Counted from the first letter of the stretch, positions 8,494 to 17,789 are shown. The stretch is 64,000 nt of DNA from Pseudomonas sp. GGS8 (GCF_024168645.1 NZ_JALJWF010000001.1:3413501-3477500); one strand, 5' to 3'. A program made the numbers and translations. Notes: generated by a model from the letters alone, not told the origin.

Positions 8494-9165
8494 ATGCGTG
8501 TTCTGCTCGTCGAAGACCATCTGCAGCTTGCCGAAAGTGTCGCCCAGGCGCTCAAGAGCACCGGTTTGACCGTGGATGTGCTGCACGACGGTGTGGCGGC
8601 CGACCTGGCCTTGAGCAGCGAGGAATACGCCATGGCGATCCTCGATGTCGGCCTGCCGCGCATGGATGGTTTCGAAGTGCTGGCGCGCTTGCGGGCCCGG
8701 GGCAAGAACCTGCCGGTGCTGATGTTGACCGCCCGCAGTGACGTCAAGGACCGGGTCCATGGACTGAACCTCGGCGCCGACGATTACCTGGCCAAACCTT
8801 TCGAACTGACTGAACTCGAAGCCCGGGTAAAAGCCTTGCTGCGCCGTAGTGTGCTCGGCGGTGAACGCCAGCAGACCTGTGGCGTGCTGGCTTACGATCT
8901 GGACACCCGGCGTTTTACCCTTGGCGAAGAATTGCTGACCCTGACTTCCCGCGAGCAAGCCGTGCTCGAAGCCCTGATCGCCCGTCCCGGTCGGGTGATG
9001 AGCAAGGAACAACTGGCCGCTCAGGTCTTCGGCCTGGACGAAGAAGCCAGTCCCGATGCCATCGAGATCTACGTCCACCGCTTGCGCAAGAAACTTGACG
9101 GCCAACCGGTGGCCATCGTGACTTTCCGTGGCCTTGGTTATTTGCTGGAAAGCCGCGATGCATAA
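8494..9165 (+). CDS. tctD: Response regulator TctD (OmpR family)
   Basis: A 223-residue response regulator. The receiver domain (1-115) has the acidic pair Glu7/Asp8, phosphoacceptor Asp51, Thr79 and Lys101. The C-terminal winged helix (about 125-220) is of OmpR type, with the ending DAIEIYVHRLRKKL seen in this class. It is divergent from opdH and is known in Salmonella and P. aeruginosa to control tricarboxylate uptake. Its stop overlaps the tctE start by 8 bases, so the pair is translationally coupled. Confidence 0.95.
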   Translation: MRVLLVEDHLQLAESVAQALKSTGLTVDVLHDGVAADLALSSEEYAMAILDVGLPRMDGFEVLARLRARGKNLPVLMLTARSDVKDRVHGLNLGADDYLAKPFELTELEARVKALLRRSVLGGERQQTCGVLAYDLDTRRFTLGEELLTLTSREQAVLEALIARPGRVMSKEQLAAQVFGLDEEASPDAIEIYVHRLRKKLDGQPVAIVTFRGLGYLLESRDA

Positions 9166-10546
9166 GCTCAGCAGTCTGCGTTGGCGGTTGCTATGGAACC
9201 TCGCGCTGTTGCTGGTGGTGTTGATGCTCGCCAGTGGTTTGAGCGCGTACTGGAATGGTCGCGAAGCCGCCGATACCGCGTATGACCGGACCTTGCTGGC
9301 CTCGGCCCGGACTATCGCCGCCGGCCTGTCCCAGCGCGACGGTAGCCTCAGCGCCAACGTGCCTTACGTGGCCCTCGATACATTCGCCTACGACAGCGCC
9401 GGGCGTATTTTTTATCTGGTCAACGACATCAATCAGAAGCTGATCTCGGGCTACGAAAACCTGCCGGCACCGCCGCCGGGAACACCGCGTACCGATGACT
9501 ATCCTGCGCTGGCGCGTTTCTACAATGCCACTTATCAAGGACAGCACGTGCGGGTGGTCAGCCTGCTCAAAGCGGTCAGCGAGCCGAACATGAACGGCAT
9601 GGCAGAAATTCGCGTGGCGGAAACCGATGAGGCGCGGGTCCGCATGGCACGTAGCCTGATGGCCGACACCTTGTTGCGTCTGGGCATGCTGGCGATCGGC
9701 GCGTTGCTGCTGGTGTGGTTTGCGGTCAGTGCGGCGCTGCGTCCGCTGGAGCGCTTGCGCACCGCGGTGGAAGAGCGTCAGCCCGATGACTTGCGCCCCT
9801 TGCCGCTGGTGGAAGTGCAGCACGAGCTGGGGCCGCTGGTGCGTGCGCTCAATCACTTTACCGAGCGGTTGCGTGGACAGTTCGAGCGCCAGGCGCAATT
9901 CATCGCCGATGCCGCCCATGAACTGCGCACACCGTTGGCGGCGCTCAAGGCACGACTCGAACTGGGCTTGCGCTCGAACGAACCAGAAATCTGGCGCAGC
10001 ACTCTGGAAACTGTCGCCCAGGGCACGGATCGCCTGACCCATCTGGCCAATCAATTGCTCTCGCTGGCACGGGTCGAGAATGGCGCCCGGGCCATCGCCG
10101 AGGGCGGCGCGCAGTTGCTCGATCTCAGTCAATTGGCCCGTGAACTGGGCATGGCCATGGCGCCGTTGGCCCATGCACGTGGCGTGGCACTGGCGCTGGA
10201 AGCCGACGAACCGGTGTGGATGCGTGGTGAGCCGACGCTGTTGAACGAACTGTTGAGCAATCTGGTGGACAACGCGCTGGCCCACACGCCACCGGGCGGC
10301 AATGTGATTCTGCGGGTCACGGCACCGGCGGTGCTGGAGGTCGAGGACGATGGCCCGGGGATTCCCCTTGAAGAGCGGGAGCGGGTGTTCGAGCGTTTTT
10401 ACCGGCGCAATCAGCAGGTGGCTGGATCGGGATTGGGGTTGGCGATTGTCGGCGAGATCTGCCGCGCCCATCTGGCGCAGATCAGCCTGCACGATGGCGA
10501 GCTGGCAGGGTTGAAGGTGCGGGTGAGTTTTATTGCGGGGGAGTGA
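9158..10546 (+). CDS. tctE: Sensor histidine kinase TctE
   Basis: A 462-residue membrane sensor kinase. Transmembrane segments at about 9-29 and 172-193 bound a periplasmic sensor region of about 140 residues. A HAMP-like linker follows, then the dimerisation/phosphoacceptor motif DAAHELRTPL with His254. The ATPase domain has NELLSNLVDNALAHTP (N box), EDDGPGIP (G1) and GSGLGLAIV (G2). The start at 9158 (ATGCATAAG) is preferred over 9128 because it overlaps the tctD stop and gives a normal N-terminus. It is the expected partner of TctD in sensing tricarboxylates. Confidence 0.94.
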   Translation: MHKLSSLRWRLLWNLALLLVVLMLASGLSAYWNGREAADTAYDRTLLASARTIAAGLSQRDGSLSANVPYVALDTFAYDSAGRIFYLVNDINQKLISGYENLPAPPPGTPRTDDYPALARFYNATYQGQHVRVVSLLKAVSEPNMNGMAEIRVAETDEARVRMARSLMADTLLRLGMLAIGALLLVWFAVSAALRPLERLRTAVEERQPDDLRPLPLVEVQHELGPLVRALNHFTERLRGQFERQAQFIADAAHELRTPLAALKARLELGLRSNEPEIWRSTLETVAQGTDRLTHLANQLLSLARVENGARAIAEGGAQLLDLSQLARELGMAMAPLAHARGVALALEADEPVWMRGEPTLLNELLSNLVDNALAHTPPGGNVILRVTAPAVLEVEDDGPGIPLEERERVFERFYRRNQQVAGSGLGLAIVGEICRAHLAQISLHDGELAGLKVRVSFIAGE

Positions 10547-10555
10547 GCAACACAC

Positions 10556-10587
10556 CTGTGGCGAGGGAGCAAGCTTCCTCGCCACAG
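10556..10587. terminator. Bidirectional terminator-like palindrome
   Basis: CTGTGGCGAGG and CCTCGCCACAG form an 11-bp stem extended through AGC/GCT, between the convergent tctE and HDOD genes. It uses the same GTGGCGAGG core as the long composite palindromes elsewhere in the window, but in short form. No clear T-run follows on either side. Confidence 0.6.
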
Positions 10588-10590
10588 AAA

Positions 10591-11412
10591 TCAGTAAAAC
10601 ATCGACCGCGACTCTTCCAGATCCTTGTACATCGCCTCGTTCTCCGGATCGATCCCCAGCTTCTTGAAAGCCGGCACACTGAACGGGTCGATACGGGCCA
10701 GGGGATGATCGGTGTCCTTGTGGCAATACAGGCTGGCCACTTGCACCAGATCGACATAGTCGACCCGCGCCGATTGCCGCTTGAAATCCAGATACAGCCC
10801 CGGCAATTGCACCAGCATTTCCGGAAAATCCCAGACCCTGAGCAATTTATCGCCGAGCAGCGGATGGATGCGTTCGATCACATGGTTGAGGCTGACCGGG
10901 TCCGACAACAATTCATAGTGATCTTCGGCGTAGGTCAGGATCGGCAGCACGCCAATCTGATGCACCAGCCCGCCTAGCGCCGCTTGATCAGGCTTGAGTT
11001 GTGTGTAGCTGCGGCACAACGCATAGCTGACGCCGGCGATTTCCAGGCTTTTGCGCCAGACCTCGCGCATTTTCTGTTCCACCACTTCGGAACGGGCGTT
11101 GAAGATCTGTTCCATCACCAGGCCGATGGCCAGGTTGCTACTGTAATTGACCCCCAGCCGGGTGATGGCCGTGTGCAAGTCAGTCACTTCCTGAGTCGCA
11201 CGCAGCAACGGGCTATTGACCACTTTGATCAGGCGCGCCGACAGCGCGGTGTCGCGGCCGATCACTTTGCTCAGGGTGCTGACACTGATTTCCGGGTCTT
11301 CGGCGGCCTTGCGAATCTGCAGGGCCACTTCCGGTAACGTTGGCAGAACCAGGTCATCATTATCGATGGCCTCAACCAAATCCTGTTGGACCTTATCCGC
11401 CAGCTCACTCAT
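10591..11412 (-). CDS. HDOD domain protein
   Basis: A 273-residue protein consisting of one HDOD domain (about 15-215), a helical HD-related fold without a full catalytic HD site. The segment LPTLPEVALQIRKAAEDPEI (24-43) and RDTALSARLIKVVNSPLL are typical of the family. HDOD proteins usually act as signalling adaptors; the target here is unknown. It is transcribed alone or with the upstream ygfZ (36-base gap), and the same pairing occurs in P. aeruginosa. Confidence 0.85.
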   Translation of the reverse strand: MSELADKVQQDLVEAIDNDDLVLPTLPEVALQIRKAAEDPEISVSTLSKVIGRDTALSARLIKVVNSPLLRATQEVTDLHTAITRLGVNYSSNLAIGLVMEQIFNARSEVVEQKMREVWRKSLEIAGVSYALCRSYTQLKPDQAALGGLVHQIGVLPILTYAEDHYELLSDPVSLNHVIERIHPLLGDKLLRVWDFPEMLVQLPGLYLDFKRQSARVDYVDLVQVASLYCHKDTDHPLARIDPFSVPAFKKLGIDPENEAMYKDLEESRSMFY

Positions 11413-11447
11413 TTCTTTTCTCTAGGGTATTGCGACAAGTGCTGCTG

Positions 11448-12389
11448 TTAACGCTGGATTTCGCGATCACGATCCAGTTGGTAAGGCAGGTCGAGCAGAT
11501 GCAGGCCCGGACCTTCGAGTGCGCCAAGGTGCAGGTTGCCATCTTCTGCGGCTTCGGCTTGCAGCACGGCCAGGAGTTCAATGTTTTGCTCGGCGCGAGC
11601 AGCGATCACCACTTCACCGATCGAACTGCCGTGAGTCGGGGAGAACAGTGGGGTGCCGGGTTCAGGCAGTTCACTACCCTCCAGTTGCAAGCGATACAGA
11701 CGACGCTTGAGTTTGCCCAAGTATTGCATGCGCGCAACGATTTCCTGGCCAGTGTAGCAACCCTTCTTGAAGCTCACGCCGCCAACGGCTTGCAGATTGA
11801 GCATCTGCGGGATGAACAGCTCGCGGGTGCTCGGCATGACCTGACCGATCCCAGCACGGATCTGGCCCAGCAGCCATTGATTCAGATCGCCTTCGGCCAA
11901 CAGGGCGGACAACTTGCCCTTGATGGTGTCGGCCTGCGCGGCGCCCACCCAGAGTTCAGCGCGCTCAGGCGAGACGCGAAGGGCGATCAGGCCGTCATTA
12001 CGCACAACGCTGTCGGTGTCTGCCGGTAGCGCCAGGCCCAGGCTGGCCAGCGCCGCATCGCCCTGCTCAAGGCCAAAACGAACCCAGCCGGCACTTTCGT
12101 CGGTCAGTTTCGATTTGGAGAACACTGCGTACTTTTTCAAGTCCGCCAGTTGCGGCTCCAGCAGTTCGCTGGCCATCGCCATGAGCACACCGTCGCCTTC
12201 CAGCAGAATGCGGAAGCTCGACTGCATCCGGCCCTTCTGCGTGCAACGTGCGCCAAGGCTAGCCTGGGTGTCGCTCAGGTAATTGAGGTTGCAAGTCAAT
12301 TGGCCTTGCAGGAATTTGCTGGCATCCGAGCCGCGTACCGCGAGAACGCCTTCGTGAGACAGGGTGCAGAAAAAAGCAGAGTCGGCCAT
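11448..12389 (-). CDS. ygfZ: tRNA-modifying / Fe-S cluster repair protein YgfZ
   Basis: A 313-residue folate-binding protein of the YgfZ/GcvT family, which supports assembly or repair of some Fe-S enzymes such as the MiaB type. The diagnostic motif K-G-C-Y-T-G-Q-E (209-216) has the conserved Cys211, followed by RMQYLGKLKRRLYRL. The region as a whole matches the GcvT-like fold. The start at 12389 fits the normal length. It is divergent from sdhE, another cofactor-assembly gene. Confidence 0.93.
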   Translation of the reverse strand: MADSAFFCTLSHEGVLAVRGSDASKFLQGQLTCNLNYLSDTQASLGARCTQKGRMQSSFRILLEGDGVLMAMASELLEPQLADLKKYAVFSKSKLTDESAGWVRFGLEQGDAALASLGLALPADTDSVVRNDGLIALRVSPERAELWVGAAQADTIKGKLSALLAEGDLNQWLLGQIRAGIGQVMPSTRELFIPQMLNLQAVGGVSFKKGCYTGQEIVARMQYLGKLKRRLYRLQLEGSELPEPGTPLFSPTHGSSIGEVVIAARAEQNIELLAVLQAEAAEDGNLHLGALEGPGLHLLDLPYQLDRDREIQR

Positions 12390-12538
12390 GGGTCATCGCA
12401 GGGTAAAGAGTCTGAGGGACATCATAAGGGGGCGCCCATGAAATGGGTAGTTCACAAAGGATCGTCGATGGCCGACCAAAGCCGACTGTTCGGCTCGTCT
12501 CGGGGCTGTATACTTGCGGCCTATTTGAGGAGCGCTCC

Positions 12539-12793
12539 ATGGTCGAAGATGTTGAACTGAATCGCCTCTACTGGCACAGCCGCCGCGGCATGCTTGAGCT
12601 TGACGTGTTGCTGGTGCCGTTTGTGAAAGAGGTTTACCCGCACCTCAACGAAGTTGATCGCGCGTGCTACGTCAGGCTGCTCGAATGCGAAGATCAGGAC
12701 ATGTTCGGCTGGTTCATGGAACGCGCCGAATCGGAAGATCCGGAGCTGCAGCGCATGGTTCGCATGATCCTGGATCGTGTCCAGCCCAAGTAA
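12539..12793 (+). CDS. sdhE: Succinate dehydrogenase flavinylation factor SdhE
   Basis: An 84-residue SdhE (YgfY/SDH5) protein, which promotes covalent FAD attachment to SdhA and FrdA. The conserved RGxxE motif is R16-G17-M18-L19-E20 in RRGMLELD, and the small five-helix length is right. The start at 12539 has GAGGAG about 8-13 bases upstream. The downstream ygfX gene begins inside the last codons of sdhE, so the two are translationally coupled, as in E. coli. A TATACT hexamer at 12509-12514 is a possible -10 element. Confidence 0.94.
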   Translation: MVEDVELNRLYWHSRRGMLELDVLLVPFVKEVYPHLNEVDRACYVRLLECEDQDMFGWFMERAESEDPELQRMVRMILDRVQPK

Positions 12794-13229
12794 CGCGTTC
12801 GAATGCCGCTGGCATGCCTCACGGCAGTTGCTGGCGGCCTATCTTCTCGCCCAGCTGTTCGCGTTGGGTTCGCTGTTTCTTCTCTCTATACCGCTCTGGG
12901 CCAATCTGCTCGGCGTTGCATTGTGCGTGACTCATAGCATTTGGGCATTGCCGCGACAGATTTTGCTCACGCATCCACAGGCCTTTCGAGGCTTGCGTCG
13001 CGATGCCGATGGCTGGCAGTTGTGGAATCAGGCGCAAGGCTGGCAACCCGTACAACTACGGCCGGACAGCCTGGCGCTGCCGTTGGTCGTGGTGCTGCGC
13101 TTTCGCCTGCGGGGCGAGCGACGTGTCGGGGCGATATGTGTGCCGCGGGATTCGCAGGCGGCGGATGTGCACCGACGCCTGCGGGTCCGGCTCAAGTTCA
13201 GTCGGCGTAGGTGGGCGGCACCAGAATAG
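12777..13229 (+). CDS. ygfX: YgfX-family membrane protein
   Basis: A 150-residue protein that starts with GTG inside the sdhE 3' end (17-base overlap). An early basic segment is followed by two closely spaced hydrophobic helices (about 17-36 and 38-56), then a soluble C-terminus. This is the layout of E. coli YgfX (CptA), reported as the toxin-like partner of the sdhE operon. Identification rests on position and topology. Its 3' end overlaps the 3' end of the convergent nadB by 32 bases. Toxin activity has been disputed in other species. Confidence 0.75.
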   Translation: MSSPSNAFECRWHASRQLLAAYLLAQLFALGSLFLLSIPLWANLLGVALCVTHSIWALPRQILLTHPQAFRGLRRDADGWQLWNQAQGWQPVQLRPDSLALPLVVVLRFRLRGERRVGAICVPRDSQAADVHRRLRVRLKFSRRRWAAPE

Positions 13230-14814
13230 TGTCCAGGGCGACCGGCAGCAGATTCGGATAGTCGAGGGTGTAATGCAGGCCGCGACTTTCCTTGCGCTCC
13301 ATGGCCGACCGGATCATCAGGTCTGCTACCTGAGCCAGGTTCCTCAGCTCGATCAGGTCTCGGCTCACTTTATAGTTGCTATAGAACTCGTCGATTTCGT
13401 CCAGCAACAACTGCACTCGGTGCTGGGCTCGTTGCAGGCGCTTGTTGGTGCGTACGATGCCCACGTAGTCCCACATGAATCGCCGCAGTTCGTCCCAGTT
13501 GTGCGCGATGATCACATCTTCGTCGGAATCGGTGACCTGGCTGGCATCCCAGACGGGCAGGGCGGTCGGAATCGACACCTCTGGCAACTGCTCAAGAATG
13601 TCCGCCGCCGCCGAACGGGCATACACGAAACATTCCAGCAGCGAGTTGCTGGCCATGCGGTTGGCACCATGCAGGCCGGTAAAGCTGGTTTCACCTATTG
13701 CATACAGGCCCGGCACGTCGGTGCGGCCCCGCTGATCGACCATCACGCCGCCGCAGGTGTAGTGCGCCGCCGGTACCACCGGAATCGGTTGTTTGGTGAT
13801 GTCGATGGAGAATTCCAGGCAGCGTTCATAGACCGTCGGGAAGTGCGTCTTGATGAAGTCTTCAGGCTTGTGGCTGATGTCCAGGTAAACGCAGTCGATA
13901 CCCAGGCGCTTCATTTCATGGTCGATGGCGCGGGCGACGATGTCCCGTGGTGCCAGCTCGGCCCGTGGGTCGAAGCGCTGCATGAAGCGTTCGCCGTTGG
14001 GCAGCTTCAGGTGTCCGCCTTCGCCGCGCAGGGCTTCGGTGATCAGAAAACTCTTGGCTTGCGGGTGATAAAGACAGGTCGGGTGGAACTGGTTGAATTC
14101 CAGGTTCGCCACTCGGCAGCCTGAACGCCAGGCCATGGCAATGCCATCACCGCAGGCGCCATCAGGGTTGCTGGTATAGAGGTAGACCTTCGCCGCGCCA
14201 CCCGATGCAAGGATCACGAAGCGCGCGCCGTAGGTATCGACTTCACCCGTGCTGCGGTTGAGCACGTAGGCGCCGAGGCAGCGATCGCCTTCAAGGCCCA
14301 GGCGCTTTTCGGTGATCAGATCGATCGCGACCCGCTGTTCCAGCAGTTCGATGTTGGGTCGCTGTATGGCCTGATCGAGCAGGGTTCTGAAGATCGCCGC
14401 GCCCGTCGCATCGGCGGCGTGGATGATGCGTCGATGGCTGTGACCGCCTTCGCGGGTCAGGTGAAACTCGAAACCACCGTCTTCGGTGCCGGACTGTTCA
14501 TCGCGGGTAAAGGGCACGCCTTGGTCGATCAGCCATTGAATTGCTTCTCTGCTGTGCTCGACAGTAAAGCGCACGGCGTCTTCATGGCACAGGCCACCCC
14601 CGGCGTTGAGGGTATCGTCGACGTGGGACTCGACAGTATCGGTGTCATCCAGAACAGCGGCGACACCGCCCTGAGCCCAGAAGGTCGAGCCATTGGCGAG
14701 GTCGCCTTTGCTCAATACAGCGATGCGCAAATGACCGGGCAAGGTCAGCGCAAGGCTCAAGCCGGCAGCACCGCTGCCAATTACCAGAACATCGTGTTGA
14801 AACTGTTGGCTCAT
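13198..14814 (-). CDS. nadB: L-aspartate oxidase
   Basis: A 538-residue flavoenzyme that oxidises L-aspartate to iminoaspartate, the first step of de novo NAD synthesis. The FAD-binding motif [12 protein letters not shown] has GxGxxG at residues 13-18. [13 protein letters not shown] and [13 protein letters not shown] are characteristic of NadB and the related succinate dehydrogenase/fumarate reductase flavoproteins. ATG 14814 is chosen: the frame stays open to 15054, but that extension would run into the algU promoter region and has no similarity to NadB. It is divergent from algU, as in P. aeruginosa. Confidence 0.97.
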   Translation of the reverse strand: MSQQFQHDVLVIGSGAAGLSLALTLPGHLRIAVLSKGDLANGSTFWAQGGVAAVLDDTDTVESHVDDTLNAGGGLCHEDAVRFTVEHSREAIQWLIDQGVPFTRDEQSGTEDGGFEFHLTREGGHSHRRIIHAADATGAAIFRTLLDQAIQRPNIELLEQRVAIDLITEKRLGLEGDRCLGAYVLNRSTGEVDTYGARFVILASGGAAKVYLYTSNPDGACGDGIAMAWRSGCRVANLEFNQFHPTCLYHPQAKSFLITEALRGEGGHLKLPNGERFMQRFDPRAELAPRDIVARAIDHEMKRLGIDCVYLDISHKPEDFIKTHFPTVYERCLEFSIDITKQPIPVVPAAHYTCGGVMVDQRGRTDVPGLYAIGETSFTGLHGANRMASNSLLECFVYARSAAADILEQLPEVSIPTALPVWDASQVTDSDEDVIIAHNWDELRRFMWDYVGIVRTNKRLQRAQHRVQLLLDEIDEFYSNYKVSRDLIELRNLAQVADLMIRSAMERKESRGLHYTLDYPNLLPVALDTILVPPTYAD

Positions 14815-15091
14815 TTCAGGATTCCGCTCAAAGCGACCCGGGTCGGGGGGTGGCGCAAGACAGCTGGATCGGCGAGTCAGGACAGCCACACAGCCCACTA
14901 GTATATAGAGGGGGGGAGCGGCACAATAGCCGGGCCCACATGGCATTGTGAAACTACTGTGACGGAAAAGACTGGACTCTTCGTCGGAAGTTTTTTTGAC
15001 TGCTTTGCCGACAAGACGACTGTATCGTGGATTTAACAGTCTTTTTCGCTTCACGGTTGCACAATGTCGGTTACAGGCGGCTATAAGTATG

Positions 15092-15119
15092 GAACTTTTG
15101 CCAAAGGCTCAAGATCAAT
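15092..15119 (+). promoter_or_regulatory. Sigma-22 (AlgU) promoter, distal
   Basis: GAACTT (15092-15097), a 17-base spacer, then TCAAT (15115-15119), matching the AlgU consensus GAACTT-N16/17-TCtgA. It lies about 250 bases upstream of the algU ATG, comparable to the autoregulated promoter of P. aeruginosa algU. The rest of the 558-base nadB-algU gap shows no gene. Confidence 0.75.
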
Positions 15120-15286
15120 AGACGGTTGCCTGAAACAAGGGACAGTGTCGGTTTCGGTGCGGGACTTGCGGTTAGGTCCTTGCTGGCGAATCCGATGACA
15201 AGATTATTCGCGCAGCCGGGTTATTCCGCGCTGCGCTTTTCGTGCGTGCCAAATCAGAGCCCGCAGGAAACTTGCTTGGAGGGGGA

Positions 15287-15313
15287 GAACTTTTGCGAAA
15301 AGCCCGAGTCTAT
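15287..15313 (+). promoter_or_regulatory. Sigma-22 (AlgU) promoter, proximal
   Basis: GAACTT (15287-15292), 16 bases, then TCTAT (15309-15313). The first ten bases, GAACTTTTGC, are identical to the distal AlgU promoter. Transcription would begin near 15320, giving a leader of about 50 bases before the algU start. Two AlgU-dependent promoters for algU are known in P. aeruginosa. Confidence 0.75.
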
Positions 15314-15372
15314 GTTTGCAAGTCTGGTCGTTCAGTAATGCAAGCCTCCTTCGAGCTTATCGAGGAGTGTTC

Positions 15373-15954
15373 ATGCTAACCCAGGAAGAGGATCAGCAGC
15401 TGGTCGAACGCGTTCAACGCGGCGACAAGCGAGCTTTCGATCTGCTAGTGCTGAAATACCAGCACAAAATTCTCGGGTTGATCGTGCGTTTCGTGCACGA
15501 CACCCATGAAGCCCAGGATGTCGCACAGGAAGCCTTTATCAAGGCATACCGTGCACTTGGTAATTTTCGCGGAGATAGCGCGTTTTATACGTGGCTTTAC
15601 CGTATCGCCATCAACACGGCGAAAAACTATCTGGTTTCACGCGGCCGCCGGCCGCCGGATAGCGATGTCAGTTCCGAGGATGCAGAGTTCTACGATGGCG
15701 ATCATGGCCTCAAGGATCTCGAGTCGCCAGAACGTGCATTGCTGCGGGATGAGATCGAAGGCACTGTCCATCGAACCATTCAGCAACTGCCAGAAGATTT
15801 GCGTACGGCTTTAACTTTACGTGAATTCGATGGTCTGAGTTACGAGGACATTGCCAGCGTCATGCAGTGTCCGGTGGGTACCGTGCGCTCTCGGATTTTC
15901 CGCGCCCGGGAGGCCATCGATAAAGCCCTGCAGCCGTTGTTGCAGGAAAACTGA
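15373..15954 (+). CDS. algU: Extracytoplasmic sigma factor AlgU (sigma-22, RpoE/AlgT)
   Basis: A 193-residue ECF sigma factor directing envelope-stress and alginate gene expression. Region 2 (about 20-95) includes DTHEAQDVAQEAFIKAYRAL and FYTWLYRIAINTAKNYL. Region 4 (about 130-185) has LREFDGLSYEDIASVMQCP and GTVRSRIFRAREAI, which bind the GAACTT -35 element. ATG 15373 with CGAGGAG upstream is chosen over 15316. It heads the algU-mucA-mucB-mucD cluster and is preceded by two AlgU-type promoters, so it is autoregulated. Confidence 0.97.
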   Translation: MLTQEEDQQLVERVQRGDKRAFDLLVLKYQHKILGLIVRFVHDTHEAQDVAQEAFIKAYRALGNFRGDSAFYTWLYRIAINTAKNYLVSRGRRPPDSDVSSEDAEFYDGDHGLKDLESPERALLRDEIEGTVHRTIQQLPEDLRTALTLREFDGLSYEDIASVMQCPVGTVRSRIFRAREAIDKALQPLLQEN

Positions 15955-15984
15955 GACAGCGGCGACAGCCAAGAGAGGAACGCC

Positions 15985-16572
15985 ATGAGTCGTGAAGCCC
16001 TGCAGGAATCGCTGTCCGCAGTGATGGATAACGAAGCGGACGAACTGGAATTGCGTCGGGTATTGAATGCCTTTGACGATGTTGAAACCCGCGAAACCTG
16101 GGCTCGTTACCAGATCGCTCGGGCGGTCATGCACAAGGACCTGCTGCTTCCTCGTCTGGACATCGCTGCAGCAGTCTCTGCTGCGCTGGCTGACGAAGCC
16201 GTACCGGCAAAATCCGCCCGCGGTCCATGGCGCAGCCTTGGTCGTTTGGCAGTCGCTGCTTCGGTGACCATTGCCGTGCTGGCAGGTGTGCGTCTGTACA
16301 ATCATGACGAGATCGCGGGTGTCGAACTGGCTCAGCAATCGAATCAGCCGGGTCTGACCACTCCTCAGGTCAAGGGTCCCGCTGTTTTGGCAGGCTACAA
16401 TGAGAGTTCGGAAGCCACTGGTCCTATGGCCAACGGCGTATTGCAAGGTCAGCCAGGCTGGCACGATCAGCGTCTGCCAGGTTACTTGCGCCAACATGCT
16501 CAACAGGCTGCACTGAAAGGTACTGAAAGCGCTCTGCCTTACGCTCGTGCAGCAAGCCTGGAAAACCGTTAA
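15985..16572 (+). CDS. mucA: Anti-sigma factor MucA
   Basis: A 195-residue single-pass inner-membrane anti-sigma factor. The cytoplasmic N-domain (1-80; MSREALQESLSAVMDNEADE) binds AlgU. The transmembrane helix is about 86-104 and the periplasmic tail about 105-195, where regulated proteolysis starts. Length is close to the 194 residues of P. aeruginosa MucA and the frame is intact, so this is not a mucoid-type mucA truncation. GAGAGGAA precedes the start, 30 bases after algU. Confidence 0.95.
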   Translation: MSREALQESLSAVMDNEADELELRRVLNAFDDVETRETWARYQIARAVMHKDLLLPRLDIAAAVSAALADEAVPAKSARGPWRSLGRLAVAASVTIAVLAGVRLYNHDEIAGVELAQQSNQPGLTTPQVKGPAVLAGYNESSEATGPMANGVLQGQPGWHDQRLPGYLRQHAQQAALKGTESALPYARAASLENR

Positions 16573-16580
16573 GGAGGATC

Positions 16581-17543
16581 ATGCGCGCCATACCTCTACT
16601 TACGCTTCTGCTCAGTGGCTGGTTTATTGTCCCAGCCCACGCCGATGAAGCCCAGGACTGGCTGAAGCGTCTGGGGCAGGCCGAGCAAACGCAGAGCTTT
16701 CACGGTACTTTCGTCTACGAGCGTAACGGTAGTTTTTCTACCCATAACATCTGGCATCGCGTCCAGGATGGCAAGGTCCGCGAGCGTTTACTCCAGCTCG
16801 ACGGCTCGGCACAGGAAGTCGTGCGCATTGATGGGCATACTCAATGCGTCAGCGGCACCCTGATAGCAGGGCTGGGGGATTCCTCCAACTCCGCCGCGCG
16901 TGCACTCGATCCACAAAAGCTGAAGAATTGGTATGACCTTGCCGTCATCGGCAAGTCGCGCGTGGCCGGGCGTTCGGCGGTGATCGTCTCGTTGACGCCT
17001 CGCGATCAGCACCGCTATGGTTTTGAGTTGCATCTGGACAAGGAAACCGGCTTGCCGTTGAAGTCATTGTTGCTCAATGACAAAGGGCAACTGCTTGAAC
17101 GGTTCCAGTTCACGCGGCTGGATACTGCCGAGGTGCCTTCCGACAGCGATTTGCAGGCAGGTTCTGAGTGCAAACCCATTAGCCTCGACAGCGACAAGGC
17201 GTCCGCCGTCAAGACTGCGCAGGTCTGGCATTCGGACTGGTTGCCGCCAGGTTTTGAACTGACCAGCAGTACTTCTCACAAGGATCCGGATACCAAAGTC
17301 CAGGTCAGTAGTTTGATGTTCGACGACGGGCTGGCCCGATTCTCGGTGTTCCTTGAGCCATTGAATGGGGCAACAGTCACCGACACTCGTACCCAACTGG
17401 GGCCAACAGTCGCTGTGTCACGTCGCTTGACCACTCCGCAAGGCGAAATAATGGTGACCGTGGTCGGTGAAATACCGATTGGCACTGCCGAACGAATTGC
17501 GCTGTCCATGCGCAACGATGCCGCGGCTACCAGCAAGCAGTGA
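16581..17543 (+). CDS. mucB: Periplasmic regulator MucB (RseB family)
   Basis: A 320-residue MucB/RseB protein with a signal peptide (1-21, cleaved after AHA). It binds the periplasmic tail of MucA and protects it from the AlgW protease until lipid signals release it. FHGTFVYERNGSFSTHNIWHRV (in two parts, about 34-55) belongs to the large lipoprotein-like domain. The small C-terminal domain follows from about 220. AAGGAGG lies just before the start, 8 bases after the mucA stop. Confidence 0.95.
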   Translation: MRAIPLLTLLLSGWFIVPAHADEAQDWLKRLGQAEQTQSFHGTFVYERNGSFSTHNIWHRVQDGKVRERLLQLDGSAQEVVRIDGHTQCVSGTLIAGLGDSSNSAARALDPQKLKNWYDLAVIGKSRVAGRSAVIVSLTPRDQHRYGFELHLDKETGLPLKSLLLNDKGQLLERFQFTRLDTAEVPSDSDLQAGSECKPISLDSDKASAVKTAQVWHSDWLPPGFELTSSTSHKDPDTKVQVSSLMFDDGLARFSVFLEPLNGATVTDTRTQLGPTVAVSRRLTTPQGEIMVTVVGEIPIGTAERIALSMRNDAAATSKQ

Positions 17544-17671
17544 GCTGATCAGCCATGCTCATCGATCGGCGTCTGGATGGTGCGGGAAGTCGCAATGGCT
17601 GCCCCGTCGTTGAGGCCTCGAAATGATTTGCCGAGCATTTTCATTTGCAAATATCCCGAAAATTTTTTATA

Positions 17672-17695
17672 GGTCAGAGCCCCTCGGCTCTGGCC
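17672..17695 (+). terminator. Hairpin between mucB and mucD, possible attenuator
   Basis: GGTCAGAGCC, loop CCTC, GGCTCTGGCC: a 10-bp stem (one T-G pair) followed by TTGTTTGTTGTT. The 246-base gap between mucB and mucD is where mucC lies in P. aeruginosa. No RseC-like reading frame was found in it. The T-rich but interrupted tail suggests partial termination. Confidence 0.5.
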
Positions 17696-17789
17696 TTGTT
17701 TGTTGTTCCCGGAACAAAAATACCGGCGTATCGTTTCCGGTGTTCCTTGCTCCATATCGCTTAACCATGCTCGTCGTAACGGGAGCCGT

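Noticed and set aside
14815..15054. N-terminal extension of nadB
   Set aside because: NadB starts at the FAD-binding strand; the extension runs back toward the algU promoters and is unlike the family.
15985..16572. Truncating mutation in mucA of the mucoid type
   Set aside because: The frame is intact and of normal length.
17544..17700. Possible remnant of mucC after mucB
   Set aside because: A short frame beginning MLIDRR was read, but it stops after about two dozen codons and lacks the cysteine-rich start of RseC/MucC.
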